Shown here: piece after piece, positions 18,451 to 27,000 of the stretch
Layout of the letters: every line of letters begins with the position of its first letter
Numbering within the stretch: the stretch's first letter is position 1
Assembly (NCBI RefSeq): GCF_903642205.1
Contig: NZ_CAHJWH010000005.1
Location: forward strand, 1-50,588
DNA length: 50,588 bases
Direction of reading: 5' to 3'
Source of the DNA: Caulobacter sp. S45
GTDB taxonomy: Bacteria; Pseudomonadota; Alphaproteobacteria; Caulobacterales; Caulobacteraceae
Notes under the pieces: generated by a model
Seen by the model: only the letters and a program-made list of their open reading frames with translations
What the model was told of the DNA's origin: nothing
The model's database searches: none
Position numbers and translations under genes: made by a program

Positions 18451-19736
18451 GACGTCAAGGTGAGCGACGGCGCCTCGACGTTCGGCTCGGCGCCCACCTG
18501 CGTAGACCATTGGGATGCGACGTCGCGCAGGTCGGTGGCCTGGTCGAGCCGGTCGGCCGCGTTTTGGACCGCCAGTTTCAGGGCGTCCTTCGAGTAAAAT
18601 CCGCCATTGACCTGGGTTCGCTGGGCCACCACCCGACGGAAGGCGTCGAACGTTTCGAAGCTGGGCGAGGCGGCCTGTGTCCAGAAATCGTCCAGGCCGC
18701 CCTGGAACGTCAGCGTGGGCATGTTGTAGATGGCCGGGCCCAGCGCCATCACCGGAAGCCCGTAGCGCAAGGCTAGAAAGCCTGCCGTGCTGTTGATGGT
18801 CACCACGCCCTTCGCGCGCTCGTACAACGGTTCTATTTTCGAGTCCGGCAGGTAAACGACGCGGTCCTGTACGCCTTCCCTCATCGCAGCACGACGCGCC
18901 ACTGCATTCCAGTCTTGCAGGCGGTTATCCAGCGGGTGTTCCTTCAAAACCAATTTGTCGCTCAGGGGGGCTCGATGCGCGAAGGAGGAGATGACCTGCT
19001 CGATGGCGGGCGCGAGCCGGCCCAACCAAGAGTGTTCGCGCACCTGCGAGTCGCAGTCGAGTTGGAGCGGAAAGACCCAGAATGACGTATCTGACGCCAG
19101 AAGCGCCTCAAGCCGGTTGCGCGATACCCGCTTGTCTATGGGCGAGACGGCGAAGCGGGACAGCCAGCCCGCATACTCCACTGCCGGATGCCAGGGCCGG
19201 TGGGTGCGATAGCCCGGATAAAGAGGGCTCATCGCCATCGACGCGACGTTGTAGCAGACGTCCTCAAAGGCACGGCGAGAGAACCGGCTTACGACCCGCT
19301 CCCCGTCAGTCCAGGGCGGAGCGGCTCCGGCGGCCTCCCTCACCCAGGTCGGGTCCCGCCTGAGTGAGGAGTAGCCATTGCAGCCGCCCTGCTCCAAGGT
19401 CACCCAATTAGGGCGGAGGTAGCCTTCCTCCACTACGTGAACCCGAAGGTCGCGGGCCCTCGCGAGCTTGCGGGCCACCTTGTGAAGGGGCCGGCAATCG
19501 CCGAAGAGCACCACATCAGTGATCTCCCATTGCTCGAGATGGCGTTCAAGAAAAGCAGGCCATCGCTTCAGGCCGTCTCGGAAGTCGCTGGCGGGAGTGC
19601 AGTTCCAGAACAGGCGGTCCCCGCCGTTCATATTGATGCGACGCACCTCGTGCCCACGGGCCAGAAGTTCACGCCCAAGATGGTCGAAGAACCAGCTCGC
19701 CATGCCTTGGAGGAACAAAAAACGCGCCTGCCCCAT
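18447..19736 (-). CDS. kpsS: KpsS-like capsule lipid-Kdo transferase
   Basis: This 429 aa protein starts at ATG 19736; GGAG lies 7 nt upstream. The opening RFLFLQGMASWFFDHLGREL, then GHEVRRINMNGGDRLFW and VVEEGYLRPNWVTLEQGG, are hallmark blocks of KpsS/LipB-type proteins. KpsS places the first beta-Kdo on the lipid acceptor (phosphatidylglycerol in E. coli) at the cytoplasmic membrane face. LKEHPLDNRL and VVTINSTAGFLALRYGLPVM form the C-terminal nucleotide-sugar region. It corresponds to the KpsS-like gene of rkp and wcb clusters (rkpJ/wcbO). It follows the solitary KpsC module after 62 bp and is coupled to rkpH by a 4-nt overlap. Because it sits with an alternative lipid pathway, its acceptor may be that lipid instead. 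Confidence 0.9.
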   Translation of the reverse strand: MGQARFLFLQGMASWFFDHLGRELLARGHEVRRINMNGGDRLFWNCTPASDFRDGLKRWPAFLERHLEQWEITDVVLFGDCRPLHKVARKLARARDLRVHVVEEGYLRPNWVTLEQGGCNGYSSLRRDPTWVREAAGAAPPWTDGERVVSRFSRRAFEDVCYNVASMAMSPLYPGYRTHRPWHPAVEYAGWLSRFAVSPIDKRVSRNRLEALLASDTSFWVFPLQLDCDSQVREHSWLGRLAPAIEQVISSFAHRAPLSDKLVLKEHPLDNRLQDWNAVARRAAMREGVQDRVVYLPDSKIEPLYERAKGVVTINSTAGFLALRYGLPVMALGPAIYNMPTLTFQGGLDDFWTQAASPSFETFDAFRRVVAQRTQVNGGFYSKDALKLAVQNAADRLDQATDLRDVASQWSTQVGAEPNVEAPSLTLTS

Positions 19737-19798
19737 TTGGCTGCTCCACCGAAGAATGCAGAGTCTAAACTCCGGCCGGGTTAATTAGTCACCACACC

Positions 19799-20896
19799 TT
19801 ACCGTGCGCCTGTGGCAAATCGTCTTCTCTTGAGCCGACTTAGGCCTTGTAGACGACGAAGGGTCGTCAGCAGTCCGACTTGCGGCAGAGAGGCGCCTGC
19901 AAAGGCGGCGACCACTTGTTCCGGACCACACGGCGCGGAAGACCGAGGGTCCAGGTATCGCGGATAGAGGATCAAGGCCCCCGCCGCCAGCGCCTCCACG
20001 CTAAGGTGGCGGCCTCGGCGCGATGTCGAGTTCAGATCCATCGTCAAACCCCAACCCGCGTAGAAGGGCTGGCCGTACGTCGTCACCTTGCATCCGTGCA
20101 GGAGGGCTTCAAAGCCGCAGAGCGAGGTGGAGGTGTGCACCTCGTCGTGCGCCTTGATCAGCGCAGGAGCCGAGACGCCACGCACCACTTGATCAGCGAA
20201 ACGCCGCGCCTCACCGTCGGCGATCGCGCCACGCCGGTGTCCGGCGTCTACATCCGGATGAGGTTTGAAGGTGATCCAGGCGTCGGGACGGGCCGCTCGC
20301 ACCTTGGCCAACAGGTCTAGGTTCGGCAGCCCTTGGCCGAGCACAAGGGAGCGGTCGTCCTCCACTTGGCCCGGCACCAGGATGCGCCATTGGCCGTTCA
20401 TGGGCGGCAATCGATAATCGGCCGAACCGACGTTGTATTTGCTGACACCGGTCGCGACGATCTGCGCGATCAGCCGGCGCCCGCGGTCGAGCAACGCCTC
20501 GTCGAAGTCGTAGGTCGCCAGGATGTGCTCGAGGTCGCTCGGCTGCCGCGGATCATAATAAATTCCCCGCCGGTCCAAGACCGCGGAGGCGCCCTGAAGG
20601 AAGTCGGATCCCAGGCCCAACGAGCGGATGAAGCCATCCTCCATGCGCAGCACGCGCACACCCGCGGCCTCCGCGAGCGGCGCCAGCTGGGGAGGCTCGC
20701 GCGTGGCCCAGACAACCAGGTCCGCGCCCTTGCGATGCGCAGACTTCACCGCCCGGTCCGCTCCAGTGCGGAACAGCACCTTAGAAGCGCCCGCCTGGCG
20801 CAGGAACACTTCTACGCGGGCCCGCTTCCAAATGCTCATCCCGAGCGCCACGATGAGCTGCGACTCGGCCTGAAGTTCCCTCGTTGGCGCAGCCAT
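19799..20896 (-). CDS. Solitary KpsC C-type module (single Kdo-transferase domain)
   Basis: From ATG 20896 the protein is 365 aa (MAAPTRELQAESQLIVALGM), about half a normal KpsC. The frame is open upstream to 21067, but that would overlap the divergent synthase gene. RMEDGFIRSLGLGSDF (~84-99), RILVPGQVEDDRSL, TFKPHPDVDAGHRRG and TSLCGFEALLHGCKVTTYG align with the C-terminal, not the N-terminal, module of the full KpsC encoded at 4120-6153. So this is one Kdo-transferase module of GT107 type by resemblance. It is complete in itself rather than a broken gene: no remnant of the other module lies nearby. It leads the leftward operon with the KpsS-like gene. Confidence 0.85.
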   Translation of the reverse strand: MAAPTRELQAESQLIVALGMSIWKRARVEVFLRQAGASKVLFRTGADRAVKSAHRKGADLVVWATREPPQLAPLAEAAGVRVLRMEDGFIRSLGLGSDFLQGASAVLDRRGIYYDPRQPSDLEHILATYDFDEALLDRGRRLIAQIVATGVSKYNVGSADYRLPPMNGQWRILVPGQVEDDRSLVLGQGLPNLDLLAKVRAARPDAWITFKPHPDVDAGHRRGAIADGEARRFADQVVRGVSAPALIKAHDEVHTSTSLCGFEALLHGCKVTTYGQPFYAGWGLTMDLNSTSRRGRHLSVEALAAGALILYPRYLDPRSSAPCGPEQVVAAFAGASLPQVGLLTTLRRLQGLSRLKRRRFATGAR

Positions 20897-21041
20897 GACC
20901 ACACTCTGCTTGATTTCAAATGATTTTCCCGCAGAGCATATGGCCGCAGCCCGCGAAGGTTGACCTTCAAGGCCTCGACCTTGATGGTCGAACCGCCGGG
21001 CCGTCCGCCGGGGCGTCCTCAGTTGAAGTGGGTCTTGATCC
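20897..21041. promoter_or_regulatory. Divergent promoter region of the capsule-lipid operons
   Basis: These 145 bp separate the leftward kpsC-like/kpsS-like/rkpH/rkpI operon from the rightward rkpA-rkpG operon, so both promoters should be here. The left part (20905-20945) is the only clearly AT-richer stretch. The inverted repeat listed separately (20958-20994) lies near the middle and just upstream of the rkpA start. No exact -35/-10 call is made. Confidence 0.5.
20958..20994. repeat. Near-perfect inverted repeat between divergent capsule-lipid operons
   Basis: GACCTTCAAGG (20962-20972), a 6-nt spacer, and CCTTGATGGTC (20979-20989) match as an inverted repeat at 10 of 11 positions. The flanks GGTT (20958-20961) and AACC (20991-20994) extend it by four pairs if one base is skipped. 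It could be the operator of a dimeric repressor controlling both directions, or a hairpin in the rkpA leader RNA. The sequence alone does not decide. Confidence 0.6.
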
Positions 21042-24000
21042 ATGCCCCAGGCCCTCATCGCCATCATTGGAGTGGCGGCCCGCCTTCCCGGGGCTGAAGA
21101 CCTGGACGCGTTCTGGCGACTGCTTGTCGAAGGTCGGCATGCGATAACGGAAGTCCCGCAGTCCCGGTGGAGCCACGCACGCTTTGGCCATCCGCGGCGT
21201 GTCCCGGGACGCAGCTACACCTTCGCGGCAGGCGTGCTCGACGATGTGGCTGGCTTCGACGCCGACTTCTTCGGCATATCACCGCGCGAAGCGGAGCAGA
21301 TCGATCCCCAGCAGCGCTGGCTCCTGGAGATGGCTTGGCGCGCGACAGAGGACGCGGGCCTGCGCGCCTCGGACCTGTCGAATTTGGACACCGGCGTCTA
21401 TGTGGCGTCAGCAGGCGGCGAGTACGGCGCCCTGCGTCAGGGAGATCCGGCCACAGCGGACGCCTATTTCATGACCGGCGTCACCGGTAGCGTTGCGGCC
21501 AACCGAATTTCCTACACTTTCGACCTGCACGGTCCGAGTTTCACGGTGGATACCGCCTGCTCCTCCTCCTTGGTCGCGCTGCACCTGGCCTGCGAAGACC
21601 TGGCGCGGGGCCGCACCGGAGCCGCGCTGGTGGGCGGCGTGAACAGTCTGCTCTCACCGTATCCGTACATCGGCTTCTCCCAGGCCTCGATGCTGTCGCC
21701 GAACGGCCGTTGTTTCGCGTTCGACGCACGCGCCGATGGCTATGTTCGCGCAGAGGGCGCAGTCGTGCTGCTGTTGAAGCGGCTGGACGATGCGCTGACC
21801 TCAGGCGACCCGATCCGCGCCGTCATTCGCGGCACTGCCGTCAACTCCGACGGTCGCACCATGGGATTATCGCTGCCCAATCCGGCCGCCCAAGCCAAGC
21901 TGTTGCGGTCCGTCTATGCTGAGGCCGGCGTCGAACCCGGCGAGTTGGCGTTCGTGGAAGCTCATGGGACGGGCACCGCCGCGGGGGATCCGATCGAGAC
22001 CGCGGCGCTTGGTGAAGTGCTTGGTCGCTCGCGCACGCGGCCATTGCCCATCGGTTCGGTGAAGACCAACGTCGGCCACCTGGAGGTGGCGTCCGGCATG
22101 GCGGGCCTTCTGAAGGCTATGCTGGCGCTGGACAAGCGCATACTCCCGCCCTCCCTCAATTTCGAAACCCCAAACCCTAACATCGACTTCGAGGCGCTGA
22201 ACCTCACGGTCGCGTCGAGCGCCTTGCCGCTGCCGTCACAGGCACGGTCCGCAGGCATCAACTCGTTCGGGTTCGGCGGCACCAACGCGCACGTCATCCT
22301 GCAGGCGCCCCCGGAGTCGCCGCAGGAGGCGAGCGACGTCTCAGCCCCCGCGCCGCCGCTCGTCGTTTCCGCTCGTTCGGCGGAAGCGCTGGAAGCGTTG
22401 TCGCAAGTCTGGGCCGAGCGGCTGCTGGCCTCGCCCGAGCACAAGATCGGCGCGCTGCTGCGCGGCTCCGCCCGGCGTCGCGAGCAGCACCCCTATCGCC
22501 GGATCGTCTGGGGCGAGCAGGCCTCTGACTTGGCGGCGGCCCTCGCAGCGCCGTCCCCCCGCCGCAGCGACGGGCGCGCAGTCGGGGGCTCGATGGCCTT
22601 CGTGTTTTCCGGCAACGGATGCCAGTGGATGGGCATGGGACGCGCCGCCTACAGGTTCAACGCCGCCTTCCGCGATGGCTTGGCGATGGTGGACGCGGCG
22701 TTGGAACCACATATCGGCTGGTCAGCCGTGACGCGCCTGCTCGAGACGGAGGACGAGGCCGAGTTCCATCGAACCGACGTGTCTCAGCCCCTTCTGCTGG
22801 CGATCCAGATCGCCAGTGTGAAGGCCCTGCAAGCAGCGGGCGTGCGACCGACTGCGGTTGTGGGCCATAGCGTGGGCGAGATCGCGTCCGCTTGGTGCTC
22901 GGGCGCGCTTGACCTTGATCAAGCCTGCCACGTGGTCGCGGTACGCAGCCAACAGCAGCAGCGAACCGCAGACGCCGGCCGCATGGCGGCGCTTGGCCTG
23001 GACGTAGAGACGGCCCGGGGCGTCCTGTCCGAACTCGATCCAGAGCTTTGCATAGCGGCCGAGAACGCGAGCCGTTCGGTCACCGTGGCAGGCCCCGGCG
23101 CAGCGCTCGCCGCCCTGCGCCGCCGCGCCAAAGCCGAGGATTGGGCCTACAGGGATTTGTCTCTAAATTACGCCTTCCACTCAGCCGCCATGGATCCGGT
23201 ACGTGAGGATCTGCTGGCGGGGCTGGCGGACCTTGCTCCTGCCGCGCCCGTCCTGCCTCTGTTCTCCTCCGTGACTGGCGAGCGCGTCGTCGAGCGCGAC
23301 ATGGATGCCGCCTACTGGTGGCGAAACATCCGTCAGCCGGTACGTTTCCGCCCGGCGATTTCCAACCTTGTGGCGGAAGGCGGCCGTATCCTGCTCGAGG
23401 TCGGGCCGCAGCCGGTATTGCAGTCCTATCTGCGCGATGCGCTGCGCCAGGCCGATGTCGACGGGCGCGTGCTCGCCAGTCTGAACCAGTCGACGCGCGA
23501 TCCCGCGTTCGATCCCTTCGAAAGCATCGTCGGAGCCGCCTACACCGCCGGTTATGACCTGGAACAGAGCCCGCTCTTCCGCGGGAAGGCCGAGCCGCGC
23601 GATCTTCCAGCCCACCCGCTGCGGAGGGACTTCTATTGGACGCGCGCCACGACGGAGGGCGTCTATCCCCACCATCGCATCCAACATCATGCGCTGCTCG
23701 GCGACCGCTCCGAACAGAATTCTGGAGAGTGGGAAAACATCCTAGACCTGGTTTCGACGCCGTTTCTGGCTGACCATGCGGTAGGAGGAGTCGGTGTTCT
23801 GCCGGGCGCCGCCATCGTGGAGATGGGCTTGGCCGCCGCGCGCTTCTTGTACCCTGAAGCTCGGGCTCAGGAGGTGATCGACCTTCAAATCTTCGCGGGC
23901 CTGCCGCTCGAGCTCGGCGCTGCACGTCAGACGCGTTTCGTCGTCGGCGAAGGCGGGCGGTTCCGGCTCGAAAGCCGCGAACGTCTGGTTGAGGCGGGCT

Positions 24001-27000
24001 GGAGCCTGAACGCCACAGGCGTTCTCGCGGCCTGCACCGCCACCTGCGTGAGCCCGTCGACACCTGACCCTGACTTCACCATTTCGGCGGGCGAAGTCTA
24101 CGCTGCGGCTCGCAGCCTTGGGCTTCAGTACGGACCCGCCTTCCAGGTGGTCGCCGGTGTGGATGCCCGAGCCTGCGGCGCCGCCCTTGTGCGGCTGGAC
24201 CTGCCAAGCGGTGAGGTCGAGGGCGGCGATGTGCGCATCGGCGTCACGGCCCTTGACGGCGCCCTGCAGGGTTTCCTGGCCCTGCTTTGCGCGGGCGCCC
24301 TACGGCTTGCGGCAGGTGAAAGCCTTCTGCCCGAACGATTTGGACGGGTCCGCGCCTTTGCCGCGGGTCTGCCGGCATCGGCCGCCATACAGGTGGAACG
24401 CCGGGGCGTGCGTACAGTGGAAGGCCGCGTCCTGCTCTGTGACGGCCAAGGTAGGGTGCTGCTGGAGGCCACCGGCATCGTGTTCCGCCGCGTGCGGCTT
24501 TTCCAGGCGAGTGTCGAGGACCGCATCTTTCACACGGCTCTGACGCCGTCGCCGCTTGGATCGCCTGGTTCGCCGCAGTTTGAGCTCGACGTCGTCTTGG
24601 CGGCGGCCGAGGGAGCTGCCTTCAAGAACAGCGATGGTGCGGCTCTCCTCCAGGCCTATCTTCTTTCCGCCGTTCTGGCCGCGCTGCAGCAGATGGCAGG
24701 TGGGACATCGTTGTCAGCCGATCTCCTGTTCGTCTCCGGCAAGCTCGCCCCCGATGCGCTCGGACTCTTCAACGCGCTCGCCTCGGAACTGGTCCGCAAT
24801 CGGCTGCTGTCGGAAGTCTCATCAGGCTTTGCTCCCACGGACGCAGACGGCTTTGGCGACTCGACCGACATTTGGCGCACCGCTCTGGACGAAGCGCCCG
24901 AGCTCGGGCTTGAGGCGGCCGTTCTCGCCGAACGCATCCGGGGGCTACCGGACCGGCTGGCTGGAGCCAAGACGGCGGCCAAGCTCCCGCCCGCGGTTGT
25001 GGAGCAGATGCTCTATCGGTCCGCCAGTGGTCAGGTGGCGTTAGGAGCACTTTGCGATGCGATAACGGCGTTGACGGCGGGATGGCCCGCCGAGCGGCCA
25101 TTGCGGGTGCTCGAGTTTGGCGCTGGGGGCGGCGGCGCCACCCATCGCTTGCTCCGCGCCCTAGCTCCGCTCGGCGAGGCGCTGAGCTACACAGCCAGCG
25201 ACGACTCGGCCGAAGAGTTGGACCGGCTCAAGGCGGTCGTCGGCGGCGGGCCGCAGGTCGTCGTGTCGCCACGGCAGGCCGTGAGCGGGCCTTTCGACCT
25301 GGTCATCTCCGCCTATGGCGGAACTCTGCTTGGACCTGCCACGACGACCTGGGCGCTCGACCAACTGGCGCCGGGCGGCGCCTTTCTATCTGTCGAGCCA
25401 GAGCCCAGCCTCGCTTGGACCCTGTTCCGCGACGGCGTTGCAGGGCGGCTGGAAGCCGAAGCCGAGCCACGCAGCGGCGCCCGCTGGGTCGACGCCCTCA
25501 AGCGTCGCAACCTGGCCGAAGCGTCAGCCGCCGTGGTGCGGGCCCCTCTATGGGCCTACAACCTGATCAGCGGCCGAAGCATGGCCCCGGCAGCGCTCGC
25601 CGCGACCGCCGTGTCACCGGGCGCCCTGGTGATAGCCGGAGCAAGTGACCCTGCGCTCAGCCAGGCCTTGGTCCAGACCGGCGCCAGCGTGGAAACGGTG
25701 GCCGACCCAGCCGAGCTGCAGGTCTTGGACGTTGCTGACGCCGCGTTCATCCTGATTGCGGACGTCTCGCCGCCTTTGTCGGAACGACTGACGGAGACCG
25801 TCGCCTGGATCACCGCGATCGTGGAGAGCGGCTTTCGTGGTCCCGTGCTGGTAATCACCCGAGGGGCCGGTGAAGGCGACATGGAGGCCGCCGCCTTGCG
25901 GGGCGCTGCACGCACCCTTGTGAACGAGACGCCAGAGCTCCCGTTGAAACTGCTGGACTTGGACCCAGGGCTGGACAGCAAAGACGCGGCGGCCGCCATC
26001 CTCTCCGAGCTGGCGGCTGGCGATGGCGAGATCGAAGTCTCGCAGACATCCTCCGGCCGCTTCGTACCACGCCTGCGTCAAGGTGTGGCGCTTCCCATCG
26101 GCAAGGAGCATGTTCTCGAGGTCTTGCAACCCGGGCTCCTGTCGAGCCTTACCTGGTCGGCTCCCCCCGCACGCCCTGCGCCCGCGCCCGGCCAGGTCAC
26201 GATCGAGGTGGCGGCTGCAGGCCTGAACTTCCGGGACGTCATGTGGGCTCAGGGACTGCTTCCAGAGGCGGCCTTGCAGGACGGTTTCGCCGGTCCGACG
26301 CTCGGCCTTGAGTGCGCCGGCCGCGTAAGCGCGGTGGGTGCCGACGTGAAAGGCCTGAAGCCCGGCGATCGAGTGATGGCGATGGCTCCCGCCTCACTGG
26401 CCTCGACCGTGGTCACCCGGGCCGACGCGGCGGTCGTCTTGCCCGACCAGGTGAGCTTCGAGCAGGCGGCGACCATCCCGGTCGCCTTCCTTACGGTGCT
26501 CTACAGCCTGGACCACCTGGCGCGGCTGGAGGCCGGCGAGCGGGTGCTCATCCACGGCGCAGCCGGCGCAGTGGGTCTGGCCGCCATACGGCTGGCCAAG
26601 AGCCGCGGCGCGGAGGTGTACGCGAGCGCCGGCTCGGAGTTCAAGCGAAGCTTCGCTGAAGCATTCGGCGCCGACCACCTGCTCGACTCCCGGTCACTGA
26701 GCTTCGCCGACGAGGTGATGCAGCTGACGCACGGCGAAGGTGTGGACGTGGTCCTGAACTCGCTGAATGGCGAGGCCATGATCCGCAGCCTCTCCCTGCT
26801 TCGGCCTTTTGGTCGTTTCGTCGAGCTGGGCAAGCGGGACTACTTCGAAGACACGCGTGTTGGTCTGAGGCCGTTCCGGGAGAACATCGCCTACTTCGGC
26901 GTGGACGCCGACCGGCTGCTCACCGATCGGCCGGCTCTGGCGAAGCGCCTTTTGAAGCAGGCGGCCGACCTGCTGGCGGAAGGTGCGCTCGGTCCGCTGC

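Noticed and set aside
19799-20896. Half-length kpsC as a truncated pseudogene
   Set aside because: It has an own start, intact module motifs to the end and a place at the head of an operon; no remnant of the missing module lies upstream or downstream.
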